This document shows, in pieces, positions 49,801 through 60,947 of a DNA stretch of 64,000 nucleotides. Position 1 is the first letter of the stretch. The number at the start of each line of letters is the position of its first letter. The position numbers were made by a program, and so were the translations under genes. The DNA is taken from contig CAIIXF020000007.1 in NCBI GenBank assembly GCA_903813345.2, forward strand, positions 11,353,730-11,417,729. Reading direction: 5' to 3'. The stretch is from Owenia fusiformis. Lineage: Eukaryota; Annelida; Polychaeta; Sabellida; Oweniidae. A model generated the notes under the pieces. It was not told the DNA's origin and ran no database searches. It saw nothing but the letters and a program-made list of their open reading frames with translations.

Positions 49801-52800
49801 TTGAATTCCGTGCAACAAAATACATGTAGAATGCTTACTTTACTTCTCGATCATCACATTCAAAGCAAACTTCTGATAGGTCAATACAGCTAACAGCAGA
49901 TTGAGACCCACCAATCACAGGCCTCGATTCATCTAACTGTAGACTGAATGAAAGGGAGTATATGATTGGATCGTCTGCTGTAGTGAATAGAACAGTGGCT
50001 CCATCTGGACTCCAGCATGCAGCCTGAAATAGGTTTGAAATTACAAAATGCAAAAGATGTTTTGCTCAGATACAGCTAAAATAATAACCCTGTGCAATTC
50101 TTCAAATATACGAACAAATAAGACCAGGAATCAGAGTAAGGAAGTAAACCCCAGAGAGGTTCATAAATTGTAATGGCTTCCTAAGTGGTGACAAATTTTG
50201 TTTTAAGGTATACATTACCACATATGGTTAATCCAACTGTTAATATATTAATTTCCCTGGAACCATTTGAACACTTAGAAAACTAGATAATGGCAACTCC
50301 GCGGAGTAGCAAATCCCAACGAACAAAATCAATTATATATCAAAATCAATTATACTCATTACTTTGGTTGAAAATGAAAAAATTAGATTTTAGAATTGCG
50401 AATTCCTGCAAAGCAGCCTTTTTGAATTTTCTGAGGTATAAATCTGAAAAATAATACCATAATTGTGATCTACTCTAAAATTCCTTCAATTTGAGTATAA
50501 TATAGCCATACTTTGAAGGGATCGAAAAATTATTGCGAAATCGTACATTAGACGGCCATTTTGAATTTTACGAGGCTCGAATCAGAAAAAAGATACAATA
50601 TTTGCAATCTACTCTTAATTGCCTTTCATTTGAGTATAATAAAGCTATACATCAGAAAGATCTAAAAATTAGCGAAAATTTCTGTTTTCCTGTCCCCCCA
50701 TACATGGCCCCTGGGGGTCAGGATGAAAAACACGGAATGTATGTGAAATAGATAAATGTTGTGAATACACTACTGAAATTTCAAACAATAATATTAATTA
50801 CTTTGGTTTAGAATGAAAAATTTATAATTTTTGCGAAAAAGTCCCGTCATTCTTAAAAAACTATTCACCAATATACATCTTTCCACTAAATATGAAGAAA
50901 ATCTGTCGACTAGTATTTGAGTTATCTTCCGGACAGACGGACGGACTGACGGACAGACGGACGGACGGACGGATGGAGGGCTTCACTATATCCCTAACGA
51001 ACTTCGTTCGTTGGGATAATAAACAGGAGAGTTTTATCGTTTATTGTAGTCTGATCATATACTATACCTGACATTTCCCGGAGAGATTCGTCCACTTCTC
51101 ACAACTCCACTTCTGGCATTCCCAGACCCGGAACAATGAAGATGGAGTACCTGCAAATACCTTAGTGCCATCTGGTGACCATGACAACGATGAGACACCA
51201 CCACCTCCATAACGTCTTAAAGGCACACATGTCTCCATGGCAATGTCCCATACCTACAGGTTGGATAAGAACATTTAACATTTCATATTGTTACACATCC
51301 TTATACAGTAAAACTTTATATTTGAACACATCTCTAATGCAGAGAACACCTTTTGATGTGAAAACTTTTTTCTCGTCCCTCGTCCCTATTATGCTATCTC
51401 AAATTCCAAGACTCAAACACTAAAAATCCTTGGAATGTGAACACTTTTTAATTAAAGCACTCGAGGCCAGTCCCAGTGGCATTTAAATTGTAAAATTTAG
51501 TGTAAAATTGCAGCATACATACCATCATTGCAGTGTCTGCTGGGGATGCAGATAACAATAGATCACCATGGGGACTCCAGGCCAGGCTGGTAACTGGGGT
51601 GTGGCCATCAGTCATCAATATCTGAACTGAACTTGTAGATGGTCTACAAAGAGCGTAATAATATCTAGAATAAACTTATAGATATGGTAATTCATTTCAT
51701 GTTTGACATTTTTTCTATTGGTACATTTATTTGTACCCTCGAGTAAATAATGTGTTTTGAATAAAAAACAACATTCACAATGTGGTCAAACTACTCCATC
51801 TATTTTCATTCATAAAAGTTAGGACATATTTTATCCTCACAAGTTTGTCTAGTAGTAAGTGGTCTATATTAGGCTCTAATTAATTTAATTTATAGAGATT
51901 TTCATATTTCTCAAATGAATAAATAAATACTGTACCTTGTGGCAAGTGAGGTTGGGTCAACATGCCATATGAGGACGCATGTTTGACAGGCTACAGCCAA
52001 TACTGAGGCAGAAAGGGGCCTGAAATGATGACATGTCAATATCTTGTAGCCGTTTGATCATGTCGAAATGATCAAACATTAACCATGTGATAACACAGAA
52101 CTATGTATGAAACACATGCCTGGATTCAATTTTTACAAAACGTGTGAATGTTTGTTACTCATTTAACAATGCGCAGGTTTGTTGATAGGTGTGAGTATTG
52201 GAAGGCCCATGTAAAATAATAATAATAATAATCACATTGTCTTCTAAAAGAAGACCAGGGCTAGTTCCCCAGAAGACAACTCTCTCATTTTATATAAAAA
52301 ATCATACTTTCATTTTACAAAAATGTAATACATATGTACGATGAACACATGTACTACTTACTTCCATGCTACAGTGGCGACACCTTTCTGAGCCTTATGT
52401 TTCAATGTGGGCACAATATCTTGCCCACTGCTGTAGACTTTGATAGAGTCATCATTGAAGACAACTGCAAACTTGACAGTATGAGGGTGCCAGGCAAAAC
52501 AACGAATATCACTTTTACTCCTGGAATTCATAACAATGTTAGTTTTATGATGTGTAGACCATCGGGTGTGTAGAGCATTGATATGTAGTTTGTTTACAGT
52601 GTAATAATCATCACTATGTCCTCATTGGCCCAATACCTACTTTATTTTATATTTCAACATGCTTGACACTTATTGTTAATGAATGAAATGCAATATCAGA
52701 ATCAGTGCATAATCTCTCATTGCAATGATATATTCCCCTTAAATCCCCCCCCCCTAAAATTCTTAGATGATAAGGGATTCAACCTGGGAGATTCAAACAA

Positions 52801-54490
52801 ACAATCATTGAATCATTTAACCATTGAATTATATGACTCAACACTCCATTATGTAACCATAATTACCAGTCTCTATTTGTTGAGAATTCAGCTGTCATAT
52901 CTTCACTCGAAAGCTGAAAGAACAGAAAATGGAGAAACTAAAATGTCATATGTGAGAAATATTTAAGGGTTCTCATCAAGTTTTGCTTTAAATCAAACAA
53001 AACCATTGAAATTTGAATGTGACATTAAACTTCTGAGAATATATATCCTTTTGGAACATTAGGGTCACCCTCTTGATTTCAAATGAGGATCATTTAAATA
53101 CCATGGTTGTTGTTCTAATTGACATGGGCGTTCAACTCTAATTGAATGCCCATGTCAATTGTAATGGTAAATGAAAATGCATATATACCACAAGATGGGG
53201 GGAATACCATCCATGAAGAGAGTTCCACCAGCGGACACCACCTAAACCCCAACAGGCAATTTTAGACAACCACTGCATGTCTGGAATATACATTTGAATG
53301 CTGTCATTTTTTCATTTATCTCTAAAAATATGAACGGACTAAATAAGAAATTATATTCAAACATGACCGTGCTCTATTCGAATTTCTCAACCAATCAGAA
53401 TGCAGCATAGCCAATATAGAACGTTCTCTAATTCTCCATAGATGCACGACCATGCTCTATTCAATCTGCAATTTGCATTGTTTTGAGTGACGTCACATCT
53501 CAGCTGCACATCTGGGGCTCTGTCCGGGGATAGCTGTTCTTTTTTACTCCCTCCGTAACTACTGTAACTATTGCATACACTGTATAAAATCTAAAACGGG
53601 GAGTAAAATAGAACAGCCCAAACAAATTCTAAAATTTTTCCAGCCGACTTCAGAATCTTGACAGCATGCGTATTCTTCCTTCATGCCCGTTCCACAGACA
53701 CGGCTTTTACTAATTTTTATGTTTGAATCGGAATAAATAATGATAGGCCATTCAATATGGTGAAATTCAGCACTCGTTGGGCAGAATGTTAGTACAAATG
53801 CACTCACCTTCGGTTCGTGCTTTGTACAACATTCTGTCCAACTCGTGCTGAATTTCACCATATTGAATGGCCTATCATTATTTATTCCTTAAACAAAATG
53901 CATTCATGAATTTCACAAATATAATATGAATGAAAAGAACCTATATCTTTGCTATTTGCAACTTCCTCCAGGGCCCCTGTTGTTCCATCCTCATACCAGG
54001 CAGACATGATTCTTTTCCACAGTGTCTCTTTATGCTCCAAAAATGCTGATTTTGCACTTTCCGTTGACAGTGATCTCCTGGAGTCTGTAGAGAGTGTCAC
54101 GACTGGATAATTCAAACTCTGAAATTAAACAAGATTTGTTTTCAGGACATGTATACAGTTTTAATTACAACTACATAGGGTTTCACCCACATGTAAACCA
54201 ATTCCACCCACTTGAAAATTAACAAATGTAAAAATAGGATTATTTTGAGAAACTTATTTTAAAACTGTTCTGTATGTCAGAACACCTATTTGAGAAAGAC
54301 CCTGGGATGACCATATGCAGGCAAAAACAACAAAGATGACAAAAAGCTACAAACAAGCAATTTCACCAACCTGTGTAGTGGACTGCTCATCATATGTATC
54401 CTCTGGAACTGCAAGAAGTTCACCATTCGTCTCACATACTGTCACATAGCCATTGTGCGCTGGGATTGGGAATGTAGCAAGAGAACACAT
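46870..54490 (-). CDS. AAAS: Aladin, nuclear pore WD-repeat protein
   Basis: Component of the nuclear pore complex, anchored at the nuclear envelope via NDC1 in other animals. Coding exons: 54490-54371, 54118-53941, 53280-53189, 52913-52867, 52520-52362, 52019-51936, 51643-51523, 51253-51068, 50023-49839, 48818-48751, 48356-48284, 47757-47673, 47010-46870. All phases agree; total 513 codons with stop (512 aa; human 546). It starts MCSL as in human aladin. Recognisable blocks: [107 protein letters not shown] and [14 protein letters not shown]. These make up the WD repeats at about residues 145-390 and the C-terminal region. The last exon exists in three tandem copies; choosing the copy at 47,010 gives the model above, copy 1 would give 531 aa and copy 2 496 aa. 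Introns contain MITEs and an ACGG-type repeat. Confidence 0.95.
46946..47260 (-). repeat. Three tandem copies of the AAAS terminal exon
   Basis: Units of 105 and 112 bp. Each unit contains an acceptor (atttcag followed by GTTTGG) starting exon sequence at 47,227, 47,122 and 47,010, and each encodes [18 protein letters not shown]. Copies 1 and 2 are exactly 105 bp (35 codons) apart, so copy 1 reads in frame through copy 2 and stops at 47,030. Copy 3 is 112 bp further and reads its own tail to the stop at 46,870. The exon-coding parts of the three copies are essentially identical. Confidence 0.93.
48900..49560. repeat. Probable MITE-derived sequence in an AAAS intron
   Basis: The block aaaaaagatggcagtgtaat near 49,018 and the inverse-type block gctaccatctttatatcagc near 49,446 resemble the ends of the small element at 938-1092. 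The sequence between includes a partial palindrome (gccagctttgttggagaata near 49,290, inverse near 49,090). Boundaries are not resolved. Confidence 0.4.
50285..51017 (-). mobile_element. Pearl-like/ACGG-microsatellite repeat, copy 2
   Basis: Read on the minus strand it starts atcccaacgaacgaagttcg (near 51,015). It passes through a CCGT/CTGT microsatellite (50,936-50,977) and a segment shared with 31,603 onward (aactcaaatac...tcatatttag), and ends near gttgggatttgctactccgc (50,300). It lies in the AAAS intron between exons 9 and 8. Confidence 0.68.
53117..53160. repeat. Short near-perfect palindrome
   Basis: AATTGACATGGGCGTTCAA is followed, after a 6-bp centre, by its inverse with one mismatch. 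Arms are 19 bp. It lies in an AAAS intron about 30 bp past the exon ending at 53,189. Confidence 0.85.
53730..53888. mobile_element. Palindromic MITE, ~70-bp arms
   Basis: The left arm begins GGAATAAATAATGATAGGCC at 53,730 and runs to about 53,799; the inverse ends at 53,888. The loop is ~20 bp. The element lies in an AAAS intron only ~50 bp from the donor of the exon at 53,941. Confidence 0.85.
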
Positions 54491-54510
54491 CTTGCTTCAC
54501 AGGATATCTG

Positions 54511-54786
54511 TTATTATCCTACACTTAGTGTCCTAATGTAAAATAACATTAAAAAAATAAATTTGATATTTATTTGCAAAATGAATAACTGGAGGATATC
54601 GCTCAAAGATATACTCCGAGCAGAGGATATCATGACGATATACTCCGGAAAGCCCGATATGCTGACGATATTGTGACGATATACTTCGCTTGTTGATTTC
54701 CCGCTAAAGTGACTCTATTTGGCATGAAATTCATTTTGCAATGATATTATACATTTAGTACACTCCTTGTAAGTGTAGGATAATAA
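54511..54786. repeat. Inverted-repeat-bounded segment at the AAAS 5' end
   Basis: TTATTATCCTACACTTA at 54,511-54,527 is perfectly inverted at 54,770-54,786. The segment contains a run of related motifs (agatatactccg, acgatatactccg, acgatatacttcg) between 54,605 and 54,690. It starts ~20 bp upstream of the AAAS ATG (54,490, minus strand), so the gene's 5' UTR and perhaps its promoter lie in or next to it. Confidence 0.65.
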
Positions 54787-54790
54787 GAAC

Positions 54791-54930
54791 ATCCTATGAT
54801 TTTTTTCAGAATATCATTTTAATCTCCTCTGTGATATTGATATACATGTATGCACTCGCTCGCTTTGCTCTCTCGTGCAGATATCAATGTCACCTCATAG
54901 ATAAAAATTATATTCCTCAAAATCATAGGA
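54791..54930. repeat. Foldback segment upstream of AAAS
   Basis: ATCCTATGATTTT at 54,791 is inverted at about 54,918-54,930, and inner blocks (gtgatattgatat and agatatcaatgtcac) continue the pairing. It is directly adjacent to the 54,511-54,786 segment. Probably a small MITE. Confidence 0.65.
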
Positions 54931-55030
54931 CATCCTATAAATGTAATACAGAGGATTGTTCTATAAACCAGATTTTTCAAATCTTTAGAAGTGATTACAC
55001 TCAGGGAATGAAAAACCAGTAGAGGATGTG

Positions 55031-55320
55031 TAGTCTGTATCCGACAGACCAGAAGTCAGGCTGTCAACTGTATTATACTGTCCTGTGGAAATTGTAGTGA
55101 AATTCTCTGAACAAAATTTTAAGGATACATTAGTTACTTCACAAAAATAACCATTATAACTTAAATCTGAACATGCTGATATACCTTAATAAGTAATAAT
55201 GAATAACACATAATCTTCTTTTAGCATCTTGACAAAACAACATTTTTGCAAAAATTTTGGTATGTCTATGTCTATGGTTTGAGTCCTTTCAAAGGGGGGG
55301 GGGGGGGGGTATTGTGACCA
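55031..55320. other. Non-coding spacer with repeat fragment and G-run
   Basis: A segment starting gtctgtatccgacagacc (about 55,031-55,120) resembles the sequence around 59,763-59,850 (gtatccaacagacc...cctgtggaaat). A run of about 16 G residues lies at ~55,297-55,312. No gene seen. Confidence 0.5.
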
Positions 55321-55802
55321 TCGACCTTGGAAAGTAGGTTTCTACGAGATCCCAGTTGTAATTGAAGTGTTATAATGTTTATTTTTGTGAATTAATGTTT
55401 CCTCAAATTGATAATTTTGTGCATAAAGGATTGGTATCGATATGGTGAACAGAATTCAACAATGTTTTTCTCTTAAACCTTTTATTGAAAACATTCTGTA
55501 AAAAAACACGGTCCTTCATGTAATGTTGACTGATTGACAACGATCTAATGCAAAAATAATTTACATATATTTTATATAACTGTTTTTGTTAACATTTTTT
55601 GTTTTTTAGTACAAATGTTTTTTGTTCATTTTTACAATTCTTCAGAGTAAATAAAATATCTGGCCGATGGGGTAAATTAATTTGCACATTTTTTATTTCC
55701 CCCAGCTTTATTTCCACTTGACAATATGCTGTGATACAGCAAAATCTGACTAACATTTAATTGTACCAAACTGAATTGAATTGTTATAATATACACTTTC
55801 AC

Positions 55803-56063
55803 TTATGTGCCTAGAAAATACTGGTGAGAAGATTTTTATCATAAATTGTATAAAAACTCACTGAATTTTCTTGTTTTTTATACATGTACATTTCACAAAA
55901 CAAATCTTCTCACCAGTCTTTTCTAGGCACATACGTGCACTCTTTGGGCAAAACTGAAAGATGTAGATAATGTGAGGAAGGAGTGATTCATATTTGAAAA
56001 ATAACATGTGACTCAAATGAGGATTGCATCAAAATGTCGAACATGCATCCTGACCTTAAATTT
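55803..56063. mobile_element. Core-less remnant of the pearl-like element (paired ends only)
   Basis: The right inverted end of the 23,441-25,846 element is present at about 55,890-56,063 (ending catcctgaccttaaa), and part of the opposite end lies at about 55,803-55,860 (cacttatgtgcctagaaaa...). The arms are joined by a short linker with attttcttgttttttatac, so the tandem core and microsatellite are missing. Confidence 0.75.
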
Positions 56064-56229
56064 TTACTGTAATAAGGTTGACAGACTCAAGGTCTACACC
56101 ATTTATCTAATATCTAATATAATAGAATGAAGTCCGGCCAGGGGCTTTGATCAGTGATATTTTATGTTTATTTAACTTTCATATTTTTGTAACTTGTCAG
56201 AATTTTTTTTAATGATTTAATCAATTTAA

Positions 56230-58371
56230 CCTCATCATTGGCATAAATACAAATCACTACGGAAATTAATCCATAGTGAAATTCGTAAAGAACATCAGCG
56301 CTACATCAACGATCGGCTTGACATTGATGAAAGCGAAATCATAAATGAGAATGTTCAGCACAAAGGCATTACCAAACGCTTCTGGAGCTACATAAAGTCT
56401 AAACGCAAAGATGCATCAGGTATCAGCGTGCTGCGTAACAAAGATGGCGACGAAATAACCGACGCCGCCCAGAAAGCAAACATCCTCAATGACCAATACA
56501 ATTCTGTATTCACAGATGAGGATGCCACTCTACCGACAATGGTACCTAGTCAAATTCCTGAAATGCCAAATATCAAAATTTCGACAAAAGGAATTCACAA
56601 ATTGCTAACTGGCCTAAATCCATCAAAAGCCACTGGACCCGATCTTATTCCGACTAGGGTCCTGAAGGAATGCAGTGACAGCATATCACCATTCCTTCAA
56701 ATAATTTTTCAACAGTCTATCGATGAAGGCTTAGTGCCTATGGACTGGAAACATGCCAATGTTACTGCTATCTACAAAAAGGGACGAAGAGATGAGGCTG
56801 TGAATTACAGGCCTGTATCTCTGACGTCAGTTCCATGTAAAATAATGGAACATATTATATTCCATCATGTTATGGCCCACTTTGACCTCTATGAAATTCT
56901 AGTAAAATTCCAACATGGATTCAGGTCAAAGCACTCATGTGAAACACAACTTGTCAATACAATAGAGAATATAGCTCGGGCCCTCGACAACAATAAACAA
57001 ACAGACATGTTGGTATTAGACTTTTCCAAAGCGTTTGATACGGTGGCTCACGAACGCCTCTTGCTCAAACTCGACTATTATGGAATTCGCAATAATAACT
57101 TGAACTGGTTCAGATCCTGGCTTGTGGGAAGATCACAACAGGTAGTGCTCGATGGTGAATCAAGTTCAAAAACTCCAGTAAAATCAGGAGTTCCTCAAGG
57201 AACAGTTCTTGGACCACTCTGTTTCCTTGTTTATATCAATGATATGGGCAATAACCTATCATCCTCAGCCAGTCTTAAGCTTTTTGCCGACGACAGCCTT
57301 TTATTCATGACAGTCGAAAGCAAGCAAGATGCATTAACACTACAGGAGAATCTTGATAAACTGGTCTCCTGGGCATCAACATGGCAAATGAAATTCCATC
57401 CATCAAAATGCTATGTGCTAAATATTCATAAAGGTAAATCCCCTATCATGCACAATTACACCATGCTAGGGGAAAACCTTAAGTCGGTAACACACATCCC
57501 ATACCTAGGAATTGACATCACAAATAACTTACGCTGGACTACACATATTCAAACTATTGTATCCAAAGCCAATAAGGTGCTTGGATTTCTCAGGCGCAAC
57601 CTCCATCAATGCCCTGAAAAAGTGAAGGCTCAGGCGTATAAGTCACTAGTACGGTCGAATTTAGAATATGCCAGCTCGGCATGGGATCCATACCGACAAA
57701 AAGATATTGATATGTTGGAACAGGTACAGAGAAGAGCAGCCAGGTTTGTAACCAAATGTCACTCAAGGGAACCAGGCTGCGTCACCAAAGCTCTTCAAGA
57801 CCTACAGTGGGAGCCACTGAAGGAGCGTCGAGAGGCTGCTAGAGTTTTCCTTTTCTACAAAGGAAAGCAGAACCTAGCAGCCATCGACGTGCCTCCATAC
57901 TTCCGCCAACAGATCAATACCAACACTAGGTTGTATCATCCTTCTAAGTTCATACAACCATCAACTAGAACGGATGCATACAAATTTAGCTATTTCCCTA
58001 GGACAATAGCTAAATGGAACACTCTACCTGGCGACATCTTAGACTGTGACAGTCTAAGTAGTTTTAAATCATCATACTATGCCTATGTCAATAACTGCAA
58101 TTAAATAGGTGTGTTTTTAATATAGATCTATGTTTTAATGTAAAGGGTCCCCAGTGCACAGCAACAAGCCTGCACTACTGGTAAAGAGGGGTGATGTCAA
58201 CGCGGTAGCCTGACAGTCTCCCCAGGTAAAATGAGATGTTAACCATAGATCTATTTTTAAATGTTAAGGTGTTAAATTATATTCTATTCAAATTCTATCA
58301 CTGTTAAATTCTATATCTGCTTTATATGGGCTTATTAGCCTTTTGCAGATTATTGACATAGACATAGACAT
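56230..58371 (+). mobile_element. 5'-truncated LINE (Jockey/CR1-like) with open reverse transcriptase frame
   Basis: The frame is open from 56,230 (after a TAA at 56,227) to the stop at 58,102-58,104, about 624 codons. It encodes the linker and reverse transcriptase of a non-LTR retrotransposon: TGPDLIPTRVLK, YRPVSLTSVPCKIMEH, HGFRSKHSCETQL, LDFSKAFDTVAHERLL, GVPQGTVLGPLCFLVYINDM, the catalytic LFADDSLLF, then PYLGIDITNNLRW and the C-terminal AWDPYRQKDIDMLEQVQRRA. The endonuclease domain is missing; upstream DNA is an unrelated repeat. No in-frame ATG lies at the left edge, so it is a truncated copy and not a complete gene. The 3' UTR runs to ~58,371 and ends in short acatag repeats. The lack of stops suggests a fairly recent insertion. 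The exact clade is not assigned. Confidence 0.92.
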
Positions 58372-58404
58372 CTGAAGATTGATAGTGCTCACTGTGGACA
58401 GAGC

Positions 58405-58976
58405 TTACTCCCATCGAGAGCTACCATGTTAGATTTTGAAAGTATAGCTCTCCATGGTGAGGATCTCCAGCTGAAGAATTGTGACATCTAAATTGGATCA
58501 GCGCCATTCAGTGGCTTACTGTTTGTCTCAAACTGTCGCCTACATATGGGCTTATATGTGTCTACTTTCCCCGTGCATGTAGGATCGCTGATGTGCTTCT
58601 ATGGCGATCAGGAGTTCTAATCGTTTTTTGAATTCATTGTTTGATACCCATTTCCAATATGGTGGTTAAACGGAAATATTATCGACGCATGCGCAACTTA
58701 GGAAACATCAAGCCGCCATATTGAATATACCTGGCCAAAACTTTTGACACGACCAATAAAATGAAGTCATGATCGATACATAGGGCAGTGAGACGTTCTA
58801 TAGTTGAGCTGAATGAAAGATGGCGATGTAGGATACATTTTCAGGTATATAATGTGCAACATGAGTCAGCTGAATTCCCCGGAATTTTCTTTGAAGTCAG
58901 GATTCTTAAGCTGTTGATTCTAGCGATAGAGAGCTATACTTTCAAAATCTAACATGGTAGCTCTCGACGTGAGTAA
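58405..58976. mobile_element. hAT-type MITE, copy B
   Basis: Same family as 29,766-30,326 (over 90% similar by eye). It starts TTACTCCCATCGAGAGC and ends GCTCTCGACGTGAGTAA. The flanking 8-mers GACAGAGC (58,397-58,404) and GACAGAGT (58,977-58,984) match at 7 of 8 positions. It lies ~30 bp past the LINE 3' end. Confidence 0.88.
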
Positions 58977-59348
58977 GACAGAGTGACTTCATTCAGTCAT
59001 TGTCAGATACAGACTAGAATCATGAGATAGTAACACTTTCCCTGTACACATCTTTTGAATTCTATTTGTTTGTAAGCATCAAATTATAATTCAATTGTGA
59101 TGAAACAAGAGAAATAAGTAAGAATATAATCACAGGATATGAAAATAAAAATCAAGAATAAAATGGGCGATAATATGTTGATTTGGGATGTATCAACTAT
59201 TTTACATCATTGAACGCATATAAATACAATTTTGGTTTGTGAAAGTATAAAACAGTATATATTACCTGGCTGACATAGGCTTATAGGATGAAATCTAAGA
59301 GAAAATTGCAGTTTCAAGTTTTGCCTCCAAACAAGGGAAATCCCAAAA

Positions 59349-59507
59349 TGACGTCAGTGCCTCACTTTGAAATCAAATCCGTTCGAAGATGGCGGACGAA
59401 TATTCAGTTTTATAGTTTACATTACTCTACACTACATGTATATACGGACATTTTAGTATACACCGTCAATATTAAAATATACTATGGTAGTCCAAGAACC
59501 CGTTCAG
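59349..59507 (+). promoter_or_regulatory. Possible promoter and untranslated first exon
   Basis: A CRE palindrome TGACGTCA lies at 59,349-59,356, a YY1-like aagatggcgg at about 59,386-59,395, and a strong donor CAG|GTAAGA after 59,507. The combination looks like a housekeeping promoter with a short first exon on the plus strand. It could be an alternative 5' exon of CDC27. No long coding frame is convincing; the ATG inside the YY1-like motif opens only 8 codons. Confidence 0.35.
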
Positions 59508-59770
59508 GTAAGATATATTGCTTTTAGTAATTTTGTTATGAAGTTATGGAATGTTTAGAGCAGTGTTTTTTTGATTTCAGATTTATTTTGTATTTTTTCA
59601 TTCATTCATTTCAATTTCCAACAGAACAATCATCCTAAATCTTCAGATCCTGTTTCTCAGTTCTATAGAGTATTCGCTATCATCCAAAACTATTGATCTG
59701 TTTAGTATTACTCCTGGATCACACATCTCATATTGGTTTGGAAGTCCCATGTTAGACTTAGTATGTATCC

Positions 59771-59799
59771 AACAGACCGAATATAATATTCGGTCTGTT
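59771..59799. repeat. Perfect 29-bp palindrome
   Basis: AACAGACCGAATAT and its exact inverse (14 bp each) are separated by a single A. It lies in intergenic DNA in a stretch related to 55,031-55,120. Confidence 0.9.
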
Positions 59800-60242
59800 A
59801 TGATTGATACATTTCCTGTGGAAATCGCGGTGATATTTTTTGCACATAAATTTCTCGTTTATTACAAGAATGTTCACCTTGAAAATTGGTGAATATGTTG
59901 AAGAGATGTTCATCTTAAACTAGAAGCAAAAATATTTGTATAAGGCGGGTACAAGTTGATATAAAATAATGAAATGTTCAGACTCACCAAAACTTCAGGA
60001 TGTGTTTATAAGTACATCGCGAAATCAATGTCAAGGACGTTTGAGTTCACGAGATCCAAACGAGATATGCACATTTTTGAACTTTGACAACACATGACCA
60101 CTTGATTACCTCGGCCTTCTTCATGAATATTTCCGCTCTATTTACTATAAATGAAGAAAATTAATCGGGATAATGATAATAAATGACTAGATCTAATAAA
60201 TTCCCGCACAAATGGAATTTATCAACACGCTTCCGTCCGCTC

Positions 60243-60334
60243 CACGTGTTATTTGTTTACAAATAGACTGACGTCACTGGCTAAATCTCGTTTATCGTGA
60301 GAATTGGCATTGCCAAAATGGCTTGACCTAATCA
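60243..60334 (+). promoter_or_regulatory. Candidate CDC27 promoter/5' UTR
   Basis: CACGTG at 60,243-60,248 and the CRE palindrome TGACGTCA at 60,269-60,276 lie 60-90 bp upstream of the candidate start at 60,335. No TATA box in a suitable position is obvious. The assignment rests on position and motif content only. Confidence 0.4.
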
Positions 60335-60358
60335 ATGGCTTCGCTACAAGAAGCGTCT
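60335..60358 (+). CDS. CDC27: Candidate first coding exon of CDC27
   Basis: ATG at 60,335 reads MASLQEAS, comparable to the human amino end MTVLQEPVQ. Using the GT at 60,359 as donor gives phase 0, which matches exon 2 at 62,614. The stronger donor gtaaga at 60,381 would leave phase 1 and would not join in frame. The similarity covers only the LQE core, so this exon is tentative. Confidence 0.35.
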
Positions 60359-60947
60359 GTACATTTTATGAATATCTTCAGTAAGAGGACAATATACGAA
60401 AAAATAATATTGTAAGTACTTTATAAGGTAATTATTTTATCATTTAACAAACTTATTTGTAACATTTATACAACACCACATTTTACAATAGGTGACTTAC
60501 AGTCTGAATATTTATTCAGACGAAGGATACAGTCTAATGTTAGACTACTTTTCATTTCAGATTGACCTAAAACTCTAAGGACAAATTGACTGTTGTCTTT
60601 ATCAATGACGTTACCTTGCTAGATGGTGTCTACTTTCATGGTGTTTAACCTCTGTTTACCTGATATCCAAACTTGAATCCTTGGTGCAATACACCGACAG
60701 CTAGCCTACAACCCAAATCACTTTTTTGTGTGTCATCTAGAGGACCTAGACTATACTATAGTCTGCAGTAGCATTCTCGGCCACAGGGCATTGTCGGACC
60801 AAACCCTTGCTATCAGGTTAAAATCCAGGGCATTATAGGACACTTTACAATAAATATAATTGTTTCGTTCAATTTGAAGTTCCAGTAAAGAAATCATATG
60901 AAACAAAAAATTACGAAAGATTGTCCGACAATACCCTGTATCTGACA

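Noticed and set aside
52214-52232. AAT trinucleotide microsatellite
   Set aside because: Short simple repeat with nothing unusual.
59288-59527. 79-codon plus-strand ORF with basic residues
   Set aside because: No recognised domain. The segment looks like promoter/5' UTR with CRE and YY1-like motifs, and a donor interrupts the frame.
60381-60386. gtaaga as the donor of CDC27 exon 1
   Set aside because: It leaves phase 1, which does not join in frame with exon 2 at 62,614. It would need an unseen intermediate exon.
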